DNA from: Capra hircus
Lineage: Eukaryota > Chordata > Mammalia > Artiodactyla > Bovidae
Length of the DNA stretch: 64,000 bases
Assembly: GCF_001704415.2 (NCBI RefSeq)
Contig: NC_030827.1
Coordinates: forward strand, 45,202,271-45,266,270
Reading direction: 5' to 3'
Of this stretch, positions 24,467 through 35,517 are shown piece after piece. The notes below the pieces were generated by a model. The model was not told where the DNA came from. It ran no database searches and saw only the letters and a program-made list of their open reading frames with translations. Within the stretch, counting starts at the first letter, position 1, and each line of letters starts with the position of its first letter. Position numbers and translations under genes: made by a program.

Positions 24467-25199
24467 AAGAAAAAAAAAGTTTGCACATAATTCAGTATCT
24501 TGTACTCCTTAAGAATATATATTCTCTAATTAGTTCAAGGTCTTAAGTTAATAGGTCTATAAATTGCATGATGTATGACATCATCTGAAGTTTAAAATAA
24601 AAATGTTTTTATAATTATATATTTTATTTTACCTGAAACATATATTTGAGCAAAATTGGTGGCTCTTTAAATTTGAAAGATACAATTTTCCTGTGTGTGT
24701 GTAATGGCTTTCTTACTCATATACCCACCCTCTGAGCTTTCTTTTGCTCCTGAGGGATAAATGACTTTTGTGTTTATAGCCTAAATTTTATTTATGTGAG
24801 AGATTCTTATTCCCACTGTGCATTCTTATCAATAAAAGCTCTCAAAGTGTCAGTCGTAATAGGATTTCTTTTTAATCCTTTTCATTTTGCAATGCATCTT
24901 TTAGGTTGTGCAACTGTTTCTCACGTGTCCCAAGAGGTCAAGGTGGTTTCTGTGGCCAACAGTATCCATGCTATCACCACAGCTACCATATTTTCAGCTT
25001 ACATGTTATAGTCAATCTAGAACTTCTGCATAACCTCAGACAGCAGCACTAGACATTCCAGACAATGACCTGAGTTTCCAAATAAATTTACTCTCCATTT
25101 CCTTGTGCATGGGCCATTCTAGAAGCCTCTGGATGCTTCCCCTTTCTAGATACACCCTATCTGCTCACTTATGGTTACTATTTAAATTAAATATCATTT
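24467..25199. other. Mostly unique DNA
   Basis: The part 24880-25170 is GC-richer than its surroundings and contains a 71-codon frame (24796-25011) without recognisable features. No repeat family assigned. Confidence 0.4.
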
Positions 25200-25730
25200 T
25201 TCTAGATTTTCAGTTTCAACTTCTGCATTGCTTTGGATGTAAAGTGAGTCTCTTGTAAACATCAGATAGTTGGATCCTATTTTTGCAATCCATTTCTCCC
25301 AGTCTATGTCTTTTGATTCAGGAGGGTAAATCATCTGCAGTAATGCGTAATAATTCAGAACTTTAATCCATTTGAAGTAACTAAAAATAGGTAAGAAACA
25401 TGCTATTGTCACTTTGTTTTTAATTCTCTGTCTTAGTGTTTTTGGTCTCCCATTTCCTCCCTTATAGATTACCTATGTGTTTAGTTGTGCTTTTTTTGTG
25501 GTGATGCATCCTGATTCTGTTCTCATTCCTTTTGTGTGTGTTCTATAGATATTTTCTTTGTGTTTATCATTAGTGAGCAGGTATAATAGTCTAAAATTGT
25601 AGCAATTTATTTTAAGCTGACACTAACTTCCATTACATAAAAAATTCTAATATTTTATAGCCCTTCCTCCCCCTTTATGGTACCAATGCCACAGATTATA
25701 TTTTTATAAAATACATATCCATTCATTTGT

Positions 25731-25944
25731 GAGTGCTAAGTCATTTAAGTCATGTCCAGCTCTTTGTGACCCTATGGACTATAGCCTACCAAGCTCTTCT
25801 GTCCATGGGATTCCAGGCAAGAATACTGGAACGGGTTGCCATGCCTTCCTCCAGGGAATTTTCCAGAACCAGGGATTGAACCCATGTCTCTTATGTCTCC
25901 TGTATTGGCAGGTGGGTTCTTTACTTCTAGTGTGACCTGGGAGG
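25731..25944 (-). mobile_element. Bov-tA SINE
   Basis: Inverted full-length copy inside the old L1; its BovA tail is at the left ('gtgctaagtcatttaag'). Confidence 0.92.
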
Positions 25945-26126
25945 GTAATTTATAATTATTTTAAGCTCTTATAATTATTAAAAAGTGCAACACACCGACA
26001 TTACGGTAATACTACTTTGACATTTATCCTATGTATTTACAGTTGTTTTTTGTTTGTTTGATTTTTTGTACTGGAGAATTTTATATTTTTACATGGTCTT
26101 GAATTACTGTGTAGCAGTCGTTCAGT

Positions 26127-26346
26127 TCAGGCTTCCCCAGTAGCTCAGCAGCAAAGAATCCGCCTGTAGTGCAGGAGCCACAGGAGATGCACGTTGGATC
26201 CCTAGGGCAGGAAGATCCCCTGAAGGTGGGCAGAGCAACCTATTCCAGCTTTCTTGCCTGAAGAATCCCATGGACAGAGAAGCCTGGAAGGCTACAGTCC
26301 ACTGGGGCACAAAGAGTTGGGCATGACTAAAGTGATTTAGCACACA
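26127..26346 (+). mobile_element. Bov-tA SINE
   Basis: Plus copy inside the old L1, with a ~10-bp duplication-like expansion around 'caggagccacaggagatgc'. Confidence 0.92.
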
Positions 26347-26416
26347 TTCTTTCAGTTAAACTTGAAGAACATGTTTTAGTATTTATCAGGAAGATTTAGT
26401 GGTACTAAACTTCCTT

Positions 26417-26624
26417 GTATGTGTGTGTGTGTGTTAGTTGCTCAGTTGTGTCTGAATCTTTGTGACCCCATTGATTGTAGCCCACCAGGCTCCTCTGTCC
26501 ATGGGATTCTCCAGGCAAGAATACTGGAATGGGTCGCCATTTCCTTCTCCAGGGGATCTTCCTGACCCAGGGATTGAACCCTGGTCTCCTGCATTACAGG
26601 TGGATACTTTACCATCTGAGCTAC
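26417..26624 (-). mobile_element. Bov-tA SINE with GT tail and 14-bp TSD
   Basis: Inverted copy whose 3' end (left) is a short GT/CA run at 26417-26434. The flanks tactaaacttcctt at 26403-26416 and 26625-26638 are identical, so the microsatellite lies inside the insertion. Confidence 0.95.
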
Positions 26625-27019
26625 TACTAAACTTCCTTAGCTTTTGTTTATTAAGAATTTTCTTAATTTTTCCCTCACTTTTGAAGCATGCTTTGATTTG
26701 ATTTTGAATACTTGATTGAATTTTCCTTTCCGTATTTAAAATGTATCACCCACTGACTTCCAGCTTGCAAAGGTAATGCTGAGAAACTCATTGATAATCT
26801 TACTGTTAAATATGTTGTATTTAACAAGTGACTTTTTTCTTGATATTTTCAAGAATTCTCTCTTCATGATTCGCAGTCAACAATTTGATTATAATATGTT
26901 TCTCTGTTGATCTTTTGGAGTTTATCTTTTTTAGATTTTGTTGAAATTCTTAGGTTTGTATATCCATGTATTTTCTCAAATTTGGGAAATTTGTGGCAGA
27001 GGATAAATGTTTACAAATC

Positions 27020-27227
27020 ATTATTAAATAGTAAGAACACCTTTCAGTTTTTTTTAATTGTTTTATGTTAAAATGATTTTCACTTACATGAATGCATTTA
27101 ATATCAGCACTGGTACAAAAAGTATAACAAAACATGATTTGTTCACTTATTCAGGTTCCTCTGAATAAGAAATGTTTGAATATATGTATATATTGGCTCT
27201 TGAATATGTATTGACCCTTGTATATAC
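27020..27227. other. AT-rich unique DNA
   Basis: Nothing recognised between the old L1 and the MITE. Confidence 0.4.
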
Positions 27228-28817
27228 TGACATTTGAACAACACAAATCCACTTAGACAGATTTCTTTTTTTTTACTTTTATTTTTACTTTATTTTACTT
27301 TACAATACTGTATTGGTTTTGCCATACATTTACATGAATTCGCTATGGGTGTACATGAGTTCCCAGTCCTGAACCTTCCTCCCACCTCCCACCCCATATC
27401 ATCTCTCTGGATCATCCCTGTGCACCAGCCCCAAGCATCCTGCATCCTGCATCCTGCATCAAACATAGACTGGCGATTCATTTCTTACATGATAGTATGC
27501 ATGTTTCAATGCCATTCTCCCAAATCCTCCCACCCTCTCCCTCTCCCTCAGAGTCCAAAAGTCCACCCTATACATCTGTGTCTCTTTTGCTGTCTCACAT
27601 ACAGGGTTATCATTACCATCTTTCCAAATTCCATATATATGTGTTAGTATACTGTATTGGTGTTTTACTTTCTGGCTTTCTTCACTCTGTATAATCGGCT
27701 TCAGTTTCATCCACCTCATTAGAACTGATTCAAATGTATTCTTTTTAATGGCTGAGTAATACTCCACTGTGTATATGTACCACAGCTTTCTTATCCATTC
27801 ATCTGCTGATGGACATCTAGGTTGTTTCCATGTCCTGGCTATTATAAACAGTGCTGTGATGAACATTGGGGTACACGTGTCTCTTTCAATTCTTGTTTCC
27901 TTGGTGTGTATGCCCAGCAGTGGGAAAACTGGTGAACCACTTGTAAAAAAATGAAGCTAGATCACTTTCTAACACCACACACAAAAATAAACTCAAAATG
28001 GATTAAAGATCTAAACGTAAGACCAGAAAATATAAAACTCCTAGAGGAGAACATAGGCAAAACACTCTCCGACATAAATCACAGCAGGATCCTCTATGAT
28101 TCACCTCCCAGAATTCTGGAAATAAAAGCAAAAATAAACAAATGGGATCTAATTAAAATTAAAAGCTTCTGCACAACAAAGGAAACTATAAGCAAAAAGA
28201 CAGCCTTCTGAATGGGAGAAAATAATAGCAAATGAAGCAACTGACAAACAACTAATCTCAAAAATATACAAGCAACTTATGCAGCTCAATTCCAGAAAAA
28301 TAAATGGCCCAATCAAAACATGGGCCAAAGTACTAAATAGACATTTCTCCAAAGAAGACATACAGATGGCTAACAAACACATGAAAAGATGCTCAACATC
28401 ACTCATTATCAGAGAAATGCAAATCAAGACCACAGTGAGGTACCATTTCACACCAGTCAGAATGGCTACAATCCAAAAGTCTACAAGCAATAAATGCTGG
28501 AGAGGGTGTGGAGAAAAGGGAACCGTCTTACACTGTGGTGGGAATGCAAACTAGTACAGCCACTATGAGAACAGTGTGGAGATTCCTTTAAAAAATTGCA
28601 AATAGAACTGCCTTATGACCCAGACAGATTTCTTTTTTTTCAAACAATACTTTCTATAACATTGGGTGATCCATGGTCAGTTAATCTGCAGATTCTGCTC
28701 CAGCTTAAGATGTGGAGGGCCAATAGTAAAGTTACAAGTTGATTTTCCACCAAGTGGAGAGTGGGTTCCCCTAACCCACCCCTGCAACCCTCAACCCATG
28801 TTGTTCAAAAGTAAATT
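27228..28817. mobile_element. Tigger-like MITE split by an L1
   Basis: The outer parts 27228-27273 and 28622-28817 share a perfect 10-bp terminal inverted repeat: ttgaacaaca at 27234-27243 and tgttgttcaa at 28799-28808. The internal phrase 'gatccatggtcagttaatctgcagattctg' (about 28667-28696) resembles pogo/Tigger-derived non-autonomous elements. I do not name the subfamily. Confidence 0.65.
27274..28621 (-). mobile_element. L1 (young ruminant type), minus, 5'-inverted
   Basis: 27274-27924 is the L1 3' end on the minus strand. 27925-28621 is the next upstream ORF2 segment in opposite orientation. The 19-bp duplication agacagatttctttttttt at 27255-27273 and 28622-28640 encloses the whole element. 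A few consensus bases are missing at the joint 27924/27925. The plus part encodes ORF2p C-terminal sequence with [20 protein letters not shown] and [14 protein letters not shown]; the last knuckle cysteine is lost to an indel. Confidence 0.96.
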
Positions 28818-28837
28818 TTATGTATAGGATGTGTGTG

Positions 28838-29025
28838 GATGTTAGTCGCTCAATTATGTCTGACTCTTTGTGATCCCATGGACTATAACCCACCAGGCTA
28901 CTCTGTCCATGGAATTCTTCAGGCAAGAATACCTGAGTGGGTTGCCATGCCTTCCACCAGGGGATCTTCCCAACCCAGGTCTCCTGTATTGCAAGCAGGT
29001 TCTTTACTGTCTGAGCCACCAGGGA
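28838..29025 (-). mobile_element. Bov-tA SINE
   Basis: Inverted copy, 'gatgttagtcgctcaattat' to 'gagccaccaggga', with a short internal deletion in the head region. Confidence 0.92.
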
Positions 29026-29768
29026 GTATCTTTCACATTTGGTTTATCTGATGGAGCTTTGACTTATAAAGGCATAAGGAAACCTCCTTTATCAAACAAT
29101 GCTTCATGTTTAATATTTAATGAGTTAATATATTAAAGGCTTATCAGTTTTGTAAACATTAGTAGACAAATACTTTGGAAGAGCCCTTTCCTATGCACTT
29201 CATTGTTATAAACAGTTTCATTTAAAATGTCAGTATTAATAGATGTTTAGCCAATCATGTATCATTTAGAATGTGTGTTACAGCATGATGAAGCAAACAT
29301 TTTTTTTTTTCAGTTTGTTACCTAGAGATGAACTATTTCTGTCATTAAGATACCATAATGAACAACTAACATTAATAAAATTGATGAACTTTGCTGTTAT
29401 TTGAAATGCTTATTTTAGTAATTACCAAACCCTAATCTTTCTTAACATTGCAAGTCTCATTTAAATGTAAATAAAGGAAAAATGTTAATGAGCAAGAATA
29501 CTTATGTTCCTTTAAGGCAGTAGTTATTAATAATTATAAAATAGTGTAAATGTTAACCATACCATGAAAATAGGTAAAGTTAAATTTTGTTTTCTTGTTA
29601 TTATGAATTGGTGACTCTATTCTCCTTATCTCAAAATACATTGCACCAATGCTCTCAGTTATTCAAATTTAAGACATATTCTGTTAAGAAAATGTGTTAC
29701 TCCAAGGTATCCGATATTTCTAACCTTCATTCCCTTTGAGAAATGCCCACTTATCTATATAGTTCTGT
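29026..29768. other. AT-rich unique DNA
   Basis: Nothing recognised except a T-run at 29301-29311. Confidence 0.5.
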
Positions 29769-29779
29769 ATAACATCATA

Positions 29780-31158
29780 AGCAGGGTGACAATATACAGC
29801 CATGATGTACTCCTTTCCCAATTTGGAACCAGTCTGTTGTCCATGTCCAGTTCAAACTGTTGCTTCTTGACCTGCATACAGATTTCTCAGAAAGCAGGTC
29901 AGGTGGTCTGGTATTCCCATCTCTTGAAGAATTTCCAATAGTTTGCTGTGATCCACACAGTCAAAGGCTTTGGGGTAGTCAATAAAGCTGAAGTAGATGT
30001 TTTTCTGGAATTCTCGTGCTTTTTTGATGATACAACGGATGTTGGCAATTTGATCTCTGGTTCCTCTTCCTTTTCTAAATCTACATTGAATGTCTGGAAA
30101 TTCATGTTTCAAATACTGTTGAAGCTTGGTTTGGAGAATTCTGAGCATTACTTTGCTAGCCTGTGAGATGAGTACAATTGTGCGGTAGTTCGAACATTTT
30201 CTGGCATTGCCTTTCTTTGGAATGGGAATTAAAATTGACCTTTTCCAGTCCTGTGGCCACTGCTGAATTTTACAAATTTGCTGGCATCTTGAGTGCAGCA
30301 CATTTACAGCATTATCATTTAGGATTTGAAATAGTTCCATCAGCTAATGGATTTCCATCACCTAACCTCAGATATGCAGATGACACCACCCTTATGGCAG
30401 AAATTTAAGAGTAACTAAAGAGTCTCTTGATGAAAGTGAAAGAGGAGAGTGAAAAAATTGGCTTAAAACTCAACATTCAGAAAACTAAGATCATGGCATT
30501 TGGTCCAATCACTTCATGGAAAATAGATGGGAAACAGTGGAAACAATGCCAGATGTTATTTTTTTGCACTCCAAAATCACTGCAGATGGTGACTGTAGCC
30601 ATGAAATTAAAAGACACTTGCTCCTTGGAAGAAAAGTTATGACCAACTTAGACAGCATATTAAAAGCAGAGACATCATTTTGCCAGCAAAGGTCCATCTA
30701 TTCAAAGCTATAATTTTTCCAGCAGTCATGTATGGCTGTGAAAGTTGTACTATAAAGAAAGCTGAGGCCTGAAGAATTGATGCTTTTGAACTATGGTGTT
30801 GGAGAAGACTCTTGAGAGTCCCTTGGACAGCAAGGGGATCCAACCAGTCCATCCTAAAGGAAATCAGTCCTGAATATTCATTGGAAGGACTAGTGCTGAA
30901 GCTGAAACTCCAAAACTTTGGCCACCAGTGAGAACTAACTCATTTAAAAAGACTCTGATGCTGGGAAAGATTGAAGGCGAGAGTAGAAGGGAAGGACAGA
31001 GGATGACATGGTTGGATGACATCATCGGCTCAATGGACATGAGTTTGGTTCAGTTGGTGATGGACAGGGAGTTGGTGATGGACAGGGAGGCCTGGCATGC
31101 TGCAGTCCATAGGGTCGCAAATAGTTGGACATGACTATGTGACTGAAGTGAACTGAAC
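29780..31158 (+). mobile_element. BovB LINE with 5' inversion
   Basis: 30364-31158 reads plus from the YADD region to the 3' end. 29780-30362 is the adjoining upstream RT segment in inverted orientation. On the minus strand it encodes PIPKKGN, FRKGRGTRDQ and the palm motif A stretch FIDYPKAFDCVDH (29852-30340, 162 codons). About 100 consensus bases are absent between the parts. This is the arrangement expected from twin priming in an RTE element. Confidence 0.93.
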
Positions 31159-31496
31159 AAGAGAGTCCCTTAGACTGCAAGGAGATCCAACCAGTCAATC
31201 CTAAAGGAAATCTGTCCTCAATACTCATTGGAAGACTGATGCTTAAGCTGAAACTCCGCTACTTTGGCCACATGATGGGAAGAACTGATTCATTGGAAAC
31301 GACCCTGATGCTGGGAAAAATTGAAGGCAGGTGCTGAAGAGGATGACAGAGGATGAAATTGTGTGATGGCAACACCAACTTGATGGACATAAGTTTGAGC
31401 AAGCTGCAGGAGTTTATGATAGACAGGGAAGCCTGCCATGCTGTGGTCCATTGGTTCACAAGAGTCAGATACGACTGAGTGACTGAACTGAACTGA
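31159..31496 (+). mobile_element. Second BovB 3' end in tandem
   Basis: A further BovB 3' segment starts ('aagagagtcccttagactgc') right after the previous tail and ends in 'gactgaactgaactga'. An 11-bp near match lies before 29780 (29769-29779) and after this copy (31497-31507), ataa[c/t]atcata, which could be one TSD for the whole composite. Confidence 0.9.
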
Positions 31497-31593
31497 ATAA
31501 TATCATAGTTATCACCTAGAATCTTATTCATGCTCTGTTCAATTTTTAATGAAATATGTCTCTTTTAAAATTATATATTTTATATATATAAAT

Positions 31594-31835
31594 GTCCAGA
31601 TCTGCTGGACAAGAAATAGGCTACCCACTCCAGTATTCTTGGGATTCCATTGTGGCTCAACTGGTAAAGAATTTGCCTGCAATGTGGGAGACTTTGGTTC
31701 TATCCCTGGGTTGGGAAGATCCCCTGGAGAAGGGAAAGTCTACCCACTCTAGTATTCTGGCCTGGAGAATTCCATAGACTGTTTAGTCCACAGGTCACAA
31801 AAGTTGTACACAACTGAGTGACTTTCATTTTTCAC
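31594..31835 (+). mobile_element. Bov-tA SINE, two-headed subtype
   Basis: Carries the end of a first head, then a second head ('ttgtggctcaactggtaaag') and the 'gagtgactttcattttt' end. Its 5' end is truncated. Confidence 0.9.
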
Positions 31836-31882
31836 TATATATATATATATGTGTGTGTGTGTGTGAGTGTCTCTGTGTGTGT
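31836..31882. repeat. (TA)n(TG)n microsatellite
   Basis: A TA run followed by a TG run directly after the SINE tail. Confidence 0.95.
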
Positions 31883-31988
31883 ATACATCTTTTTAAAAAT
31901 ATTTTCATCATATGTTACAGCCTCAGAACTTATTTATTTTATAACTGAATGCTTGTACCTTTCAGCCTTTCTGCTCTGTCTTTTCCAG

Positions 31989-32117
31989 ATTAAAGACGAT
32001 ACCTGTCATCTGGCTCCATGGTACTCTTGCTGCCAATGCAGGCAAGCTAGATCTGTTTGCCCACATCTGTGCTATCACTAACAGCAGGTCTTTGGGGATT
32101 ATGATGAGACCTCAGAG
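31989..32117 (+). other. Exon-like open block, unproven
   Basis: A pyrimidine tract and acceptor-like 'tctgtcttttccag' ends at 31988, and 'cagag|gtaaat' gives a donor-like site after 32117. The 129-base block (3 x 43) is open in its second frame, encoding a stretch that includes WLHGTLAANAGKLDLF. It matches no family I recognise and no neighbouring exon is visible. Chance, or an old repeat, is the likelier explanation. Confidence 0.12.
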
Positions 32118-32138
32118 GTAAATGGCTTCATTGCCCAC

Positions 32139-32736
32139 CTGCAATCACCATCTGCAGCGATTTTGGAGCCCCTGAAAAAATAAAGTCTGACACTGTTTCC
32201 ACTGTTTCCCATCTATTTCCCATGAAGTGATCTCACACACTAGTAAAGTAATGTTCAAAATTCTCCAAGCCAGGCTTCACCAATATGTGAACCATGAACT
32301 TCCAGATGTTCAAGCTGGTTTTAGAAAAGGCAGAGGAACCAGAGATCAAATGGAAAAAGCAAGAGGGTTCCAGAAAAATGTCTATTTCTGCTTTATTGGC
32401 TATGCCAAAGCCTTTGACTGTGTGGAAAATTCTGAAAGAGATGGGAATACCAGACCACCTGACCTGCCTCTTGAGAAACCTATATGCAGGTCAGGAAGCA
32501 ACAGTTAGAACTGGACATGGAACAACAGACTGGTTCCAAATAGGAAAAGGAGTATGTCAAGGCTGTATATTGTCACCCTGCTTATTTAACTTATATGCAG
32601 AGTATATCATGAGAAACGCTGGGCTGGAAGAAACACAAGCTGGAATCAAGATTGCTGGGAGAAATATCAATAACCTCAGATATGCAGATGACAGCACCCT
32701 TATGGCAGAAAGTGAAGAGGAACTAAAAACCCTCTA
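32139..32736 (-). mobile_element. BovB LINE, rearranged, both ends missing
   Basis: 32139-32230 is a minus-strand piece from downstream of the YADD box. 32231-32736 is the upstream RT piece in plus orientation, encoding KGVCQGCILSPCLFNLYAEY and RYADDSTLMAESEEELK. The order equals a minus-strand insertion with an inverted 5' part, but the usual BovB 3' end is absent on the left. Confidence 0.85.
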
Positions 32737-32747
32737 TGGGTCTTTGG

Positions 32748-33020
32748 TGCTGCTGCTGCTGCTAAGTCGCTTCAGTCGTGTCCAACTCTGTGTGACCCTA
32801 TAGATGGCAGCCCACCAGGCTCCCCTGTCCCTGGGATTCTCCAGGCAAGAACAATGGAGTGGGTTGCCATTTCCTTCTCCAACGCATGAAAGTGAAAAGT
32901 GAAAGTGAAGTCGCTCAGTCATGTCTGACTCTTAGCGACCCCATGGACTGCAGCCCACCAGGTTCCTCCGTCCATGGGATTTTCCAGGCAAGAGGACTGG
33001 AGTGGGGTGCCATTGCCACA
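32748..33020 (-). mobile_element. BOV-A2 SINE dimer
   Basis: Two BovA units joined by the linker 'gcatgaaagtgaaaagtgaa', and a (CTG)5 tail at the left (minus-strand CAG). It directly abuts the BovB RT piece. Confidence 0.93.
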
Positions 33021-33349
33021 TCCCCAATTCCTGGATGTGCAGATGGGTGCAGCACCAAGATTCACTTCTGAGTATATACTCAAACAATCAAAAGCAGAGT
33101 CTCAGGGGAATGTTTGTACAAACATGTTCAATATTTGCCATTGCCCAAAGTTGGAAATACCCAGGTATTCATCAACAGATGAATGTATAAATAAAATATA
33201 ATATACACACACAATGGAATTTTATTCATCCTTTATAAAGGAAATTCTGACATGTTACAAATTGAATAAACTCTGAGAACATTATGCTAAGCAAAATATA
33301 CCAGGCACAAAAGGATAATTATTTTTTGATCCCACTTATATACCATACT

Positions 33350-33552
33350 GGGCTTCCCTGGTAGCTCAGTGGTAAAGAATCTGCCTGAAATGAAGGAGAC
33401 AAGGGTTTTATTCCTGGATCAGGAAGAACCCCTGGGGGAGGACATGGCAACTCACTTCAGTATTCTTGCCTGGGAAATCTCTTGGACAGAGGAGCCTGTA
33501 AGGCTACAGTCCATGTGGTCGCAAGAATCAGATGCAACTTAGGAACCAAACC
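33350..33552 (+). mobile_element. Bov-tA SINE
   Basis: Head 'gggcttccctggtagctcag' to 'gatgcaacttaggaac', inserted in the old L1. Confidence 0.93.
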
Positions 33553-33605
33553 CACCATAATATATGGCACTTACTGAGAGTTATCAAGTTCATAGAGGCC
33601 AGGTA

Positions 33606-35517
33606 CTGAAAGGTGTCATTGCAAGCCATGTGCTATGCCAGGATTCGGACCTCCAGAGGAGAGGATTTTGATCCAGAGTCAGAGACAAGGCTTGACTACT
33701 CAGAGCTTTTTCTGCAGCAAAGTTTTATTAACATATAATAGAGATAGGGAAATCTTTTGACATAGACATCAGAGGGAGACAGAAAGTGTGCACCCTTGCT
33801 AGATTTTAGCAAGGCATTTTATGTCTGTAGCAAGCTTCTAATCAGATTAAAAAAAAAAAAAATTAGCTCAAGGCTGAAGGAGTTTCACCAGGTCCCTCTC
33901 CCACAATATGCATTTTTGAGATATAATGGCAAAAGATGTGTCATCCCCAGATAAAACAATTGACATGAATACTGGTTGTCCAGACATTATCAACCCTAGC
34001 TTTTAGAAAATAAAAAAAGTTAGTCTTAGGCAGAACCAAATTGAAGAAAGACAGATTCCAAAGCAAATACATAGCTTAAGAAAAACATTTCCATAAGAAA
34101 AACACATTGGTTAGCTCAGTTCAGTTCAGTTCAGTTGCTCAGTTCAGTTGTGTCTGACTCTTTGTGACCCACGGACTGCAGTACACCAGGCCTCCCTGTC
34201 CATCACCAACTCCCAGAATTTACTGAAACTCATGCACATTGAGTTGGTGATGCATTCCACCATCTCATCCTTTGTCCTCCCCTTCTTCTCCCTCCTTCAA
34301 TCTTTCCCATCATCAGGGGCTTTTCAAATGAGTCACTTCTTTTCATCAAGTGGCCAAAGTATTGGAGTTTCAGCTTCAGCATCAGTCAGCATCAGTCCTT
34401 CTAATTGATACTCAGGACAGATTTCTTTCAGGATGGACTGGATGCATTTCCTTGCTGTCCAAGTTACTCTCAAGAGTCTTCTCCAACACCACAGCCCAAA
34501 AGCATTAATTCTTTGGCCCTCAGCTTTTCTTATAGTCCAACTCTCACATCCATCCATGACCACTGGAAAAACCATATCCTTGACTAGACGGACCTTTGTC
34601 AGCAAAGTAATGTCTTTGCTTTTTAATACGCTGTCTAGGTTGGTCATAACTTTTATTCCAAAGAGCAAATGTCTTTTAATTTCATGGCTGCAGTCATCAT
34701 CTGCAGTGATTTTGGAGCCCCAAAAATAAAGTCTGCCACTGTTTCCACTGTTTCTCCATCTATTTGCCATGAAGTGATGGGACCAGATGTCATGATCTTA
34801 GTTTTCCAAATGTTGAGTTTAAGCCAACATTTTCACTCCTCCCCTTTCACTTTCATCAAGAGGCTCTTTAGTTCCTCTTCAGTTTCTGCCGCCAATCTTG
34901 ATTCCAGCTTGTGCTTCATCCAGCCCTGCATTTCTCATGATGTACTCTTCATATAAGTTAAATAAGCCAGGTGACAATATACAGCCTTGAAGTACTCCTT
35001 TCCCGATTTGGGACCAGTTTGTTGTTCCATGTCCAGTTCTAGATGTTTCTTTACCTGCATACAGATTTCACAAGAGGCAGGTTAGGTGGTCTCGTATTCC
35101 CATCTCTTTCAGAATTTTCCACAGATTTTTGTGATCCACACAGTCAAAGGCCTTGGTATAGCCTGTAAAAGATAACTAGATGTTTTTCTAGAACTCTCTT
35201 CCTTTTTGATGATCCAGCAGATGTTGGCAATTTGATCTCTGGTTCCTCTGCCTTTTCTAAAACCAGCTTGAACATCTGGAATTTCACAGTTCACATATTG
35301 CTGAAAAGAAAAGAAAAAGATTTCCATAAGAAAAACACATTGGTAAGCTCAAGGTTTGAGAAAATTTAAATTCAGACGGATCCAGGTGTCAACACAAAAT
35401 TAAAAGAAGAAGCCTCTTTTAATTTTTCTGTAAAGAAGGGAAAAAAGTCTACGACTTGTACTTTATTTCCTCCTGCCACTCTGGCACCTCTAGCGTTCCT
35501 ACCTATTAACCTTCTCA
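33606..35517 (-). mobile_element. Endogenous retrovirus solo LTR, split by BovB
   Basis: Outside the BovB (34112-35344), about 680 bases form an LTR-like unit read on the minus strand. It starts TGAGAAGG (near 35517), has an AATAAA at about 33731, and ends ACCTTTCA (33606). The R-U5-like part after the poly(A) signal resembles ruminant ERV LTRs that I recognise by phrase but cannot name to subfamily. No gag, pol, env or second LTR is seen, so it is a solo LTR. No clear TSD remains. Confidence 0.7.
34112..35319 (-). mobile_element. BovB LINE with 25-bp TSD
   Basis: Inverted 1.2-kb copy inside the LTR. The identical 25-bp flanks at 34087-34111 and 35320-35344 (beginning atttccataagaaaa) are an unusually long but exact TSD. 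The YADD box region is deleted between about 34889 and 34892. Its 5' joint carries about 15 extra purine bases (35305-35319). Confidence 0.95.

Larger units (their letters stand above)
25200..26995 (-). mobile_element. Old L1 (L1M-type) ORF2 segment carrying three SINEs
   Basis: Fragments at about 25200-25720, 25945-26125, 26347-26410 and 26625-26995 match consecutive parts of an inverted L1 ORF2 ('gtgagtctcttgtaaacatc', 'tgtcttttgattcagg', 'cccactgacttccagcttgc', 'caatttgattataatatg'). The Bov-tA copies at 25731, 26127 and 26417 interrupt it. Too decayed for an open frame. Confidence 0.75.

Noticed and set aside
24796..25011. 71-codon frame in a GC-richer patch
   Set aside because: No recognisable motif, no splice context and no paralog visible in the window.
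31054..31088. 17-base tandem repeat within the BovB tail
   Set aside because: A small local slippage or duplication inside one LINE copy; no wider structure.
33606..35517. A complete endogenous retrovirus
   Set aside because: Only one LTR is present. The 1.2 kb between its halves is BovB, with no gag, pol or env.
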